Part shown: positions 7,308 to 12,932 of the stretch, one piece after another
Layout of the letters: every line of letters starts with the position of its first letter
Numbering within the stretch: the stretch's first letter is position 1
Assembly: GCA_023412755.1 (NCBI GenBank)
Contig: JAEZCB010000287.1
Location: 1-12,932 of the forward strand
Source: Bacteroidota bacterium
GTDB lineage: Bacteria; Bacteroidota; Bacteroidia; Flavobacteriales_F; PHOS-HE28
Direction: 5' to 3'
DNA length: 12,932 nucleotides
Notes under the pieces: model-generated
What the model saw: the letters and a program-made list of their open reading frames with translations, nothing else
Told to the model about the DNA's origin: nothing
Databases searched by the model: none
Translations under genes and position numbers: made by a program

Positions 7308-8246
7308 ATGATGAAGGATCGTTGGTACTACCTTCTTCCCATGCTGCTGATGGTGCAACCACTGGCCGCTCAGGATCCTGCTGGAACAGGTACCGAGGCT
7401 GATAGTTCCTCTTATGGTGGCCCGGATGGTCCCGACATGTTCCAGGAACTTACGGGTGATGAAGAAGGATCCGAGAGTTTCGAAAGTGCCGCCAGTGCTG
7501 CTGGATTGAGATGGGATGTGAATGATTCCCTGGTCTTCATACCAGGTTACGATATGTACTGCAACTGGCGCACAGATGCCATTTTCGATCGGAATGCTTC
7601 GGTGGATCTGGCCCACGATACATTGCGCCTGTATTTGAGCCATGATGAATGTGATCACGCCATTCCTACTCCCGGCCACATCACTTCACCATTCGGCCCC
7701 AGAAAAGGCCGTATGCATTACGGCGTGGACCTGAAGTTGCGGACCGGCGATCCCGTGGTATCCGCCTTTGAAGGCATGGTCCGCATTTCCCGTTACAATT
7801 CCACCTTCGGCCATGTGGTCGTGGTCAGGCATTTCAATGGGCTTGAGACACTGTATGCGCACTTGAGCAAAAGGCTTGTTGAACCTGGGGATCTAATCCA
7901 TGCCGGCGATACGGTCGGCCTTGGTGGGAACACAGGCCGCAGCTATGGAAGTCATCTCCATTTCGAGGTGCGGTTCCTGGACCAGCCCATCGACCCAGCA
8001 CTTGTTTTTGACCTGGAGAATGGTGAACTGAAGGCCAGGACATTCGACATCCATAAAGGGACGTTCGCAGAGATCGCCAAAGCGAAGGCGTCCCTTGCCG
8101 CACGCAAGTATCACACAGTTCGTTCCGGCGATACGTTGTCCGGTATAGCGCGCAGGCATGGAACCAGTGTTACGGCCTTGTGCAGGATGAATGGCATCAG
8201 CCAGCGCAGCACGCTGCGCATAGGCCAGCGGATCCGGTACAATTAA
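7308..8246 (+). CDS. M23 family metallopeptidase with C-terminal LysM domain
   Basis: This encodes a predicted exported peptidoglycan endopeptidase of about 312 residues. The start at 7308 (or the adjacent ATG at 7311) is chosen because it begins a signal peptide (MMKDRWYYLLPMLLMVQPLAAQ) and lies just past a good promoter. Residues about 25-120 are an acidic, Ser/Gly-rich linker with no recognised fold. The M23 (lysostaphin/LytM-type) domain starts near ITSPFGPR. Its zinc ligands are His137 and Asp141 in HYGVDL and the second His of HLHFEV (216-218), with a further catalytic His in LYAHLS. The LysM domain, residues about 268-312 (YHTVRSGDTLSGIARRHG), binds glycan chains and anchors the enzyme to the wall. 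All catalytic residues are present, so it is probably active, unlike NlpD-type activators that have lost them. Its stop codon overlaps that of the next gene on the other strand. Confidence 0.93.
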   Translation: MMKDRWYYLLPMLLMVQPLAAQDPAGTGTEADSSSYGGPDGPDMFQELTGDEEGSESFESAASAAGLRWDVNDSLVFIPGYDMYCNWRTDAIFDRNASVDLAHDTLRLYLSHDECDHAIPTPGHITSPFGPRKGRMHYGVDLKLRTGDPVVSAFEGMVRISRYNSTFGHVVVVRHFNGLETLYAHLSKRLVEPGDLIHAGDTVGLGGNTGRSYGSHLHFEVRFLDQPIDPALVFDLENGELKARTFDIHKGTFAEIAKAKASLAARKYHTVRSGDTLSGIARRHGTSVTALCRMNGISQRSTLRIGQRIRYN

Positions 8247-8842
8247 TTTCGCGAGCGGATCGACCGGCTTACGGTATCCACGAGATCCTGATTGTATTTG
8301 GGTGATAGCAGGTGATCACCATGGTTCCGGGTGCGCAAGAGCACCAGATCATATTTGGCCAGCGGCAACCGATCGATCATGCTGCGCCCCAATCCAAGCG
8401 TCAATGAAGTAAGGCCGATATCCACGGTACAAAAGCGGACAAAGGATCTTATCTGGCGCTTTTTTTCCTTCTTATCAGGGTTCGCGGATACTTTCGCTCT
8501 GATGTATTCCCGTGCTGCCATGCGATCGATAAGGCTGGCATCCACAACCTCGGCCAAGGGTATTTCCTCCCTGTGGCCCTTGGTCTCAAGTATGAGCGTT
8601 TCGTTCCGGAAGGAATAGTGACACCGATCGCCCAGGTCCCTTGCCAGCGCGATCAACGAACCCGCCAACACCAACACACCTGCGGCCACCAGTCCCCAAT
8701 GGTAGCCTTTCATGGCCAGCAACAGCACCCCGACAAGCAACAGAAAAGGGCTCAAGTACACCATCATCAGTGTATTGTGCCATTGCCTTCGCGTTGTAAA
8801 GCTTTTAAAGGCCATTTCCGGAACGGGCGCAAAGGTATTCAT
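8243..8842 (-). CDS. Two-helix membrane protein with a C-terminal soluble, possibly PH-like domain
   Basis: I do not recognise a named family. With the ATG at 8842 the protein has 199 residues: a short polar N-terminus, two hydrophobic segments (about 24-43 and 48-67) separated by a brief KGYHWG turn, and a mainly beta-stranded tail (YSFRNETLILETKGHREEIPLAEV) ending in a basic helix. This resembles bacterial membrane proteins with a PH-like domain, but the match is loose. A long lysine-rich loop (about 121-131) follows a strand pair. The frame stays open to 9022, but the added 60 residues look like translated non-coding DNA and precede the hydrophobic part, so I reject that start. A TAnnTTTG box on this strand lies just inside the 8842 start, and the next ATG, at 8815 (MAFKSF), would sit normally behind it, so 8815 is a serious alternative. 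The gene converges on the M23 gene. Confidence 0.68.
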   Translation of the reverse strand: MNTFAPVPEMAFKSFTTRRQWHNTLMMVYLSPFLLLVGVLLLAMKGYHWGLVAAGVLVLAGSLIALARDLGDRCHYSFRNETLILETKGHREEIPLAEVVDASLIDRMAAREYIRAKVSANPDKKEKKRQIRSFVRFCTVDIGLTSLTLGLGRSMIDRLPLAKYDLVLLRTRNHGDHLLSPKYNQDLVDTVSRSIRSRN

Positions 8843-8866
8843 GTGCAGGGGCGGGTAGTGCACAAA
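8830..8866 (-). promoter_or_regulatory. Candidate TAnnTTTG promoter for the two-helix membrane protein
   Basis: Read on the minus strand, TACCTTTG (8837 to 8830) matches the Bacteroidota -7 box exactly, and a TTTG lies upstream (8866 to 8863). The spacer is 25 bases, slightly longer than the usual 17-23. If it is used, translation would start at the ATG at 8815, 14 bases downstream, because the box overlaps codons 2-5 of the longer reading. Confidence 0.4.
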
Positions 8867-9089
8867 TGGGCCCGTGGCAGGCCTGTTCGTTCCATGAGTA
8901 CGCCTTGTTACGCGCAAGACCGCAATAGGTTGCCCAAGGAGATGGTAGGATCCTATTGGTCCAGGATAGACGGCATGTAGGCTGTTCATAACCGCGTATT
9001 CCGAATAGAAGGTACTGAGCAAGAGCCATCAACAATGATCGGTTGATCATTTCCGGAGTGCTGCCGATCTGTGCTCATATGCACCATAG

Positions 9090-9097
9090 TACGTTTG
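9090..9097 (+). promoter_or_regulatory. Candidate -7 box (TACGTTTG) of the Lys/Ala-rich protein gene
   Basis: TACGTTTG matches the TAnnTTTG consensus exactly and ends 16 bases before the ATG at 9114. No good TTG -33 element lies at the normal distance; the nearest candidate is a CTG at 9069-9071, 18 bases upstream. Like the M23 promoter, it would give a very short 5' leader. Confidence 0.45.
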
Positions 9098-9113
9098 GCG
9101 CAAATCTCTTACC

Positions 9114-9281
9114 ATGCCAGTCAAGAAGACCGCTAAGAAAGCTGCAAAGCCTGCGAAAAAGGCCGCTACAAAGAAGGCCGCTCCAAAGGCCAAAAAGACC
9201 GCTGCGGCCAAGAAGCCTGCGGCGAAAAAGGCTCCGGCCAAGAAAGCCGCCGCCAAGAAGACAGCCACAAAGAAGAAGTAA
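9114..9281 (+). CDS. Small Lys/Ala-rich, histone H1-tail-like basic protein
   Basis: This is a 55-residue protein (ATG at 9114, TAA at 9279-9281) made almost only of Lys, Ala, Pro and Thr: MPVKKTAKKAAKPAKKAA, then repeated (A/P)AKKA units, and KKK at the end. It is strongly basic, with no acidic residue and no folded core, like the C-terminal tails of histone H1 and of some HU or AlgP-type bacterial proteins. The probable role is non-specific DNA or nucleic acid binding and nucleoid compaction in the cytoplasm; this rests on composition only. A promoter box lies just upstream and a strong terminator 20 bases downstream, making it a self-contained single-gene unit. It is too short to be found by ordinary length cut-offs, and longer frames overlap it on both strands. 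Compositional repeats could also give a chance frame, but the exact placing between promoter and terminator argues for a real gene. Confidence 0.82.
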   Translation: MPVKKTAKKAAKPAKKAATKKAAPKAKKTAAAKKPAAKKAPAKKAAAKKTATKKK

Positions 9282-9300
9282 GCGAACCCTGCATCTATTT

Positions 9301-9334
9301 GGAACGGCCCGCTTCGGCGGGCTGTTCCTTTTTT
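9301..9334 (+). terminator. Intrinsic terminator with UUCG tetraloop
   Basis: A 12-bp stem pairs 9301-9312 with 9317-9328, with one G-T wobble, around the loop TTCG. The loop is closed by a C-G pair, giving the extra-stable cUUCGg tetraloop. Six T follow at 9329-9334. It lies 20 bases after the stop of the Lys/Ala-rich gene and isolates it from the methyltransferase gene downstream. Confidence 0.92.
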
Positions 9335-9391
9335 ATGGGATACCCGCCACCCGGCCGGCAAGGGAATTCTGTGTTTGCCTACCTTGCCATC

Positions 9392-10012
9392 ATGGGGAAT
9401 ACAAAAAGCTACCATGAACATGTGATCAAGGATGGCCGTTTCATCGGGGAATTCGATGAGATGTATAAGGAATATGAAGACCCCTGGCATCAAAGTAGCC
9501 AGCCGAACCCCTATTCCCGCAGATGCGGTATTCTGCACATGCAGAAGTTCGGTGTGCGCTCGGTGATCGAGTTCGGAAGCGGCCTGGGCTATTATTCCGA
9601 TATGATCCATAAGGAAATGGGGATCGTTCCCATTGGATATGACATTTCTGGAACGGCCATTGAAAAGGCACGGCGGCTTTTCCCTCATTTGGATCATCGA
9701 GTGGGACGTGTACAAGACATGCTTCGCGTGCCGCAGAAGGTGGATGCCATACTGTTCGCCGAAATAGGTTGGTACATTCTCGAAGACTTCGATGAGATCA
9801 TGGACCTCATGCTCAAGCATCAGCACGGCCGTTACTTCATCAACAACCAGGTCTTCTATAAAGGAAGCCAGCGGTATGGAAATGAATTCTTTACGAACCT
9901 GGGGGAATATATCGCCCGTATTCCATTCATACCATTGGGTTGGGTGGAAGGGACCACGGAGACCGATAGCACCATTGAGACGTCGGCCATATTCCGCATC
10001 GAAAGGAAATAA
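9392..10012 (+). CDS. Class I SAM-dependent methyltransferase
   Basis: This is a 206-residue cytoplasmic methyltransferase that would transfer a methyl group from S-adenosylmethionine to an unknown acceptor. The SAM-binding motif I is VIEFGSGLGYY (residues 58-68), and the acidic residue that binds the ribose is Asp84 in IGYDIS. The N-terminal YKEYEDPWHQ (Asp-Pro-Trp at 30-32) is like the DPW segment seen before the SAM domain in NodS- and sugar N-methyltransferase-type enzymes, but this does not fix the substrate. The start at 9392 is chosen because the sequence upstream (open to 9299) would run through the preceding terminator. A weak -7-like box, TGTGTTTG (9370-9377), lies 14 bases before the ATG. 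The C-terminal part (RYFINNQVFYKGSQRYGNEF) is rich in aromatic residues and probably shapes the acceptor site. Confidence 0.85.
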   Translation: MGNTKSYHEHVIKDGRFIGEFDEMYKEYEDPWHQSSQPNPYSRRCGILHMQKFGVRSVIEFGSGLGYYSDMIHKEMGIVPIGYDISGTAIEKARRLFPHLDHRVGRVQDMLRVPQKVDAILFAEIGWYILEDFDEIMDLMLKHQHGRYFINNQVFYKGSQRYGNEFFTNLGEYIARIPFIPLGWVEGTTETDSTIETSAIFRIERK

Positions 10013-10090
10013 GTCGCGTTGGTCGAGAAAACCTAATGCCTCGTCGGATCGTACATACTACGTTCGAACGGATCATGTTTAATTGGTCCA

Positions 10091-10109
10091 TGCCGGGAAC
10101 TCCCCGGCA
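10091..10109 (+). other. Hairpin between the methyltransferase and L,D-transpeptidase genes
   Basis: A perfect 7-bp stem, TGCCGGG (10091-10097) with CCCGGCA (10103-10109), encloses the five-base loop AACTC. It sits 79 bases after the methyltransferase stop and 16 bases before the next ATG. There is no T tract, so it is not a standard intrinsic terminator; it may be a 5'-leader structure or a transcript end stabiliser. Confidence 0.5.
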
Positions 10110-10125
10110 AACACCACCCAAGTAG

Positions 10126-10764
10126 ATGCTCCATCTCCCTGTGCTCCTGGTATGGCTTTTCCACGCCCTTCTCGCTTTTACCCCAGCCGCGGACCCCAAA
10201 ACAGTGCCTGTGGATGACGTGGAGATCGTGGTGGAAGATCTATATACTGCCTGCGGCTTGGTGGATGAAATGGATGAAGTGGTGTTCCGCGCAGGTGAGG
10301 CACGCCTGGCACTGCATGGCGAAGATGCACGCATCCTGGCCATCGCGGATATGAGCCAGCCCAGCACGGCGAAGCGTTTATACATCATAGACCTACAGGA
10401 GCGCCGGTTGCTTTTGCGTACTTACGTGGCACACGGCCAGAATTCCGGAGGACTCATGGCATCTGATTTCAGCAATGAGAACGGCTCACACAAGACAAGC
10501 CTGGGCCTTTACCGGGTTGGCGAAAAGATCCTAAGCCCCAAGCACGGAGATGCCTTGTTATTGTATGGCCTAGATAAAGGGCTCAACTGCCAGGCATTGC
10601 CGCGAGAGGTGATCATGCATGGTGCCGACTATGTAAGTGAAGATTTCATCCTTGCCAACGGCCGCCTGGGCCGCAGTTGGGGCTGTCCCGCGGTAAGCCG
10701 GGAGGATATGCCGCGTATGATCGAATGGCTGGCTGGGGGCGGCCTGCTGTATGTTCACGCGTAA
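10126..10764 (+). CDS. Murein L,D-transpeptidase catalytic domain family protein (YkuD_2 type)
   Basis: This is a 212-residue exported protein with an N-terminal hydrophobic signal (MLHLPVLLVWLFHALLAF, probable cleavage near Ala22). Residues about 80-212 form a catalytic domain of the YkuD_2 type: RTYVAHGQNSGG (about 98-109), the NENGSHKTSLG segment, His165 in VIMHGADYV, and the active-site Cys187 in GRSWGCPAVS. Such enzymes form or exchange 3-3 cross-links or attach ligands to peptidoglycan stem peptides in the periplasm; members of this subfamily are mostly uncharacterised. All expected catalytic residues are visible. A second, unrelated L,D-transpeptidase starts at or just after its stop codon, so the two are very probably one transcriptional unit. 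Residues about 25-75 are acidic and unassigned. Confidence 0.9.
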   Translation: MLHLPVLLVWLFHALLAFTPAADPKTVPVDDVEIVVEDLYTACGLVDEMDEVVFRAGEARLALHGEDARILAIADMSQPSTAKRLYIIDLQERRLLLRTYVAHGQNSGGLMASDFSNENGSHKTSLGLYRVGEKILSPKHGDALLLYGLDKGLNCQALPREVIMHGADYVSEDFILANGRLGRSWGCPAVSREDMPRMIEWLAGGGLLYVHA

Positions 10765-10795
10765 TGGCCGGTCCGGTTCTTGCCTGTTCCCTGGC

Positions 10796-12463
10796 ATGGT
10801 TCGCCAGTGGCCGTGGTCCTCGCTCCTTCTGATCCTTGCATTCGCCGCCTGCCAGGAGGCTCCGCCGCCACCGGATCCCGAGCCGGATCCCGTGGAAGTG
10901 ATCCAGGAATTGAATGAGGTCTTCGAGACGGAGGAAGACTATTCTCCGAAGCGTTTCGATCCGCAGGAGATAGAGGACCATCTAGCCAACTCGGGTGTGG
11001 GGCCTGCTGATGCGGGCCAGATATTGGACTTTTATGCAAGACGGGACCACCAATACGCCTGGTTCATCAATGATACCCTCTCGGAATCGGCCGATGCCTT
11101 CCTTGCACTCATCAGTTCCGCGGATACCATTCACAAAGCGGTGGCTTCCCTGCGCGATGATGTTGGCCGGTTGATCGGCCACGGACGCTCACACCAGGAT
11201 ATCGCCAAGGTGGAGTTGGACCTTACCGCCAAATTCTTCCAGTTCGCATCCAACCGGTATGAAGGTTTCATCCACAATGACTTGAAGGACCTGGCCTGGT
11301 ACATCCCCAGAAAGAAGAAGAACTACGACCGGCTGCTGGATTCATTGGTCAAGGGCGGTATGGACCTTTCTGCTGTGGAGCCTGTACATCCGCAGTATTT
11401 CCTGGTGAAACAACAGTTGAAGGAGATCCATTCGCTCATTACGCTGCCATGGGATAGCATTCGATTGGAAGGAAAAAGGAAGATCGAACCTGGCATGAAG
11501 GATCCATCCATCGCGCGCATCCGCCAACGGCTCCATATCCTGGGCGATCTACCGATCATGCCGGATAGCCTGCCGGACTCCCTGGTCTACGATGGATCCC
11601 TGATGGAGGCTGTACGATCGTTCCAGCAACGCCATGGCCTGTTGATGGATGGCATCATAGGCCAAAATGTCCTGGCCGCATTGAATGTGCCGCCGGATCA
11701 GCGGTTGCGCACGCTCTTGTTGAACATGGAACGGTTGCGATGGCTGCCCGAGCAGGATGACGCCAATGGCGTTATGGTGAACATACCTGAATTCAAGTTG
11801 CATGTTTATGAGGATGCCGAGATCAGGTTGAGCATGGAAGTGGTGGTAGGTAAGGCGGCCACACGCACGGTGGTCTTCAGTGACACCATCACCTATCTGG
11901 TCTTCAGTCCCACGTGGACCCTTCCGAAGAGCATCATTCGCAATGAGATCCTACCCGCGCTGGAAAAAGATCCGCAATACCTCGAGAAGAAGAACATGGA
12001 GATCATCGGCGGTACAAAGAGCGATCCTTTGATCCGGCAAAGGCCGGGTGGCAACAATTCATTGGGCCGTGTGAAGTTCATGTTCCCCAATAGCTACAGC
12101 ATCTACCTGCATGATACACCCGCGCGGTCCCTGTTCCAACGCCAGGAGCGGGCGTTCAGCCATGGTTGCATACGCGTGAGCGAACCTGTGAGCCTCGCCG
12201 AATACCTGCTGCGCAACGATACCACCTGGACCACGGAAAAGATCAAAAAGGCCATGCACGGAGGCAAGGAGACCATTGTGTCCTTGAAGGATCCTGTTCC
12301 GGTGATGATCACTTATTTCACCGCCTGGGTGGATGTGCATGGCCGGGTGAACTTCCGGGATGACATCTATGGACATGATGAGCGGCTGGCGCGGGAACTA
12401 TTCTCAGCCGGAGGTGAACTCCTGCTTGGCGGTAAGGCGGATGAACTTGCGGTGCAGGAGTAG
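10796..12463 (+). CDS. YcbB/LdtD-like L,D-transpeptidase lipoprotein with peptidoglycan-binding domain
   Basis: This encodes a 555-residue predicted periplasmic enzyme. The start at 10796 is preferred because it begins a compact lipoprotein signal (MVRQWPWSSLLLILAFAAC; lipid-modified Cys19, slightly atypical lipobox FAAC). A longer frame from 10751 would overlap the previous gene by 14 bases and place 15 polar residues before the signal. A Pro/Glu-rich linker (APPPPDPEPDP) follows, then a helical scaffold region as in YcbB/LdtD, then a peptidoglycan-binding domain at about 239-297 (AVRSFQQRHGLLMDGIIGQ). The YkuD catalytic domain occupies about 320-500, with His439 in LHDTP and catalytic SHGCIRV (His456, Cys458). 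It would form 3-3 (mDAP-mDAP) peptidoglycan cross-links. The layout and length (LdtD is about 600 residues) fit this family. Its 3' end converges on the next gene with only 6 bases between. Confidence 0.92.
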   Translation: MVRQWPWSSLLLILAFAACQEAPPPPDPEPDPVEVIQELNEVFETEEDYSPKRFDPQEIEDHLANSGVGPADAGQILDFYARRDHQYAWFINDTLSESADAFLALISSADTIHKAVASLRDDVGRLIGHGRSHQDIAKVELDLTAKFFQFASNRYEGFIHNDLKDLAWYIPRKKKNYDRLLDSLVKGGMDLSAVEPVHPQYFLVKQQLKEIHSLITLPWDSIRLEGKRKIEPGMKDPSIARIRQRLHILGDLPIMPDSLPDSLVYDGSLMEAVRSFQQRHGLLMDGIIGQNVLAALNVPPDQRLRTLLLNMERLRWLPEQDDANGVMVNIPEFKLHVYEDAEIRLSMEVVVGKAATRTVVFSDTITYLVFSPTWTLPKSIIRNEILPALEKDPQYLEKKNMEIIGGTKSDPLIRQRPGGNNSLGRVKFMFPNSYSIYLHDTPARSLFQRQERAFSHGCIRVSEPVSLAEYLLRNDTTWTTEKIKKAMHGGKETIVSLKDPVPVMITYFTAWVDVHGRVNFRDDIYGHDERLARELFSAGGELLLGGKADELAVQE

Positions 12464-12469
12464 TTCCGA

Positions 12470-12932
12470 TCAGCGCATGATCACGAGCCGCTCGGCCACC
12501 TTGCGATCTCCATTCATGGTGCGGATGAAATAGACCCCAGCTGGGAGATCGCTAAGCGAGACCCAGCGTGAGCGTTCGGCACCGAGGAAGATACGGCGTA
12601 CCGCGCGGCCATCGGCTGTCACCATTTCAAGTTCCAGATCCAGATCGCTGTTGTTCTCGAAGGTGGCCCCATCATTCGCCGGATTTGGCCAGATGCTCAA
12701 TGCTCCTGCGCTGAAAGAGGAGAACTCCGCCACAACCACGTTCGAGAACTTGTAGGTGCCATCGAGATCCACCTGGCGCAGCCTGTAATAATTGGGGCCG
12801 TCATGCGGTTCAGGATCCAAAAGCTGGTAATTGATCGTTGTATAGGACCAGCCTGCCGCTTCAACTCTGCCCAAAGGGCGCCAGGTCCCGCTGCTCACAC
12901 GTTTCTCCACATCGAAATGGCTGCTGTTCATC
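12470..12932 (-). CDS. T9SS type A sorting domain-containing protein, C-terminal fragment
   Basis: This is the last 154 or so residues of a larger exported protein whose start lies beyond the right edge of the window. The frame is open to the edge, so the in-frame ATG near 12931 is probably internal. The first part (SSHFDVEKRVSSGTW, then NYYRLRQVDLDGTYKFSNVV) is the fibronectin-like beta-strand repeat that commonly precedes the sorting signal in Bacteroidota. The last ~75 residues form the type A sorting domain: SIWPNPANDGATFE, then DLPAGVYFIRTM, ending KVAERLVIMR. This domain is recognised by the type IX machinery and removed on attachment to the surface or secretion. The function of the whole protein cannot be told from this fragment. 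No terminator lies between it and the L,D-transpeptidase it faces. Confidence 0.92.
   Translation of the reverse strand, partial: MNSSHFDVEKRVSSGTWRPLGRVEAAGWSYTTINYQLLDPEPHDGPNYYRLRQVDLDGTYKFSNVVVAEFSSFSAGALSIWPNPANDGATFENNSDLDLELEMVTADGRAVRRIFLGAERSRWVSLSDLPAGVYFIRTMNGDRKVAERLVIMR

Noticed and set aside
8843..9022. 60-residue N-terminal extension of the membrane protein
   Set aside because: The extension is low in hydrophobic or domain-like pattern, precedes the natural membrane-protein start, and occupies the likely divergent promoter region.
9120..9278. Possible tandem DNA repeat or CRISPR-like array
   Set aside because: The repetition follows from the Lys/Ala codon composition of a small protein. 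There are no fixed-length repeats with unique spacers.
9043..9417. 124-residue plus-strand frame with Arg/Pro repeats
   Set aside because: It is a shifted reading of the same Lys/Ala repeat DNA, reads through the terminator, and lacks a promoter match. The frame starting at 9114 fits the promoter and terminator.
9047..9826. 259-residue minus-strand frame rich in Phe and Ala
   Set aside because: Its AAFF-type repeats are simply the reverse complement of the Lys/Ala-rich codons, and it runs antisense through a terminator and the methyltransferase gene.
1..12932. tRNA, rRNA, insertion sequence, integrase or phage genes
   Set aside because: I looked for cloverleaf-like segments, transposase motifs and terminal inverted repeats and found none that could be supported.

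Overview
The window looks like chromosomal DNA from a Bacteroidota bacterium, most likely a Flavobacteriales-type lineage with a fairly high GC content (somewhat above 50% by eye). The evidence is two proteins ending in type IX secretion system (T9SS) type A sorting domains, an M43 cytophagalysin-type metalloprotease, a fused aminolipid acyltransferase, and promoters of the Bacteroidota TTG-N19-TAnnTTTG kind in place of E. coli-type elements. No mobile element, phage gene, CRISPR array, tRNA or rRNA was recognised. The window is dense with genes, and no gap exceeds 300 bases.

Layout. Positions 1-848 (+) hold the C-terminal three quarters of a class III PLP aminotransferase. Positions 1065-3821 (+) encode a large secreted M43 zinc metalloprotease with a PKD domain, two beta-sandwich segments and a T9SS sorting domain. 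A hairpin at 3837-3866 can serve as a shared terminator for this gene and the leftward cluster facing it. That leftward cluster, read from right to left, contains a membrane-anchored transglutaminase-like protein (7065-6118), a 583-residue fused acyltransferase resembling OlsF (6035-4284) and a small CoA-binding Rossmann protein (4244-3879). Divergent from it, 7308-8246 (+) encodes an M23 peptidase with a LysM domain, apparently on a leaderless or nearly leaderless transcript. Its stop codon overlaps that of a two-helix membrane protein on the other strand (8842-8243). Next come a 55-residue Lys/Ala-rich histone-tail-like protein (9114-9281), a strong terminator, a SAM methyltransferase (9392-10012), and two adjacent and unrelated L,D-transpeptidases (10126-10764 and about 10796-12463). 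The window ends inside the 3' end of another T9SS cargo gene on the minus strand (12932-12470).

Common theme. Most genes concern the cell envelope: peptidoglycan cross-linking (two L,D-transpeptidases), peptidoglycan cleavage (M23-LysM), aminolipid synthesis (OlsF-like), a membrane-bound transglutaminase fold, and two T9SS cargos. The aminotransferase, CoA-binding protein, methyltransferase and histone-like protein are more general. I see no convincing sign of an entirely new system. The points most worth checking are a beta-sandwich domain apparently nested inside the M43 catalytic domain, the OlsF-like fusion, the uncatalogued Lys/Ala-rich small gene, the paired L,D-transpeptidases, the leaderless M23 promoter, and an approximately threefold excess of GATC across the window.
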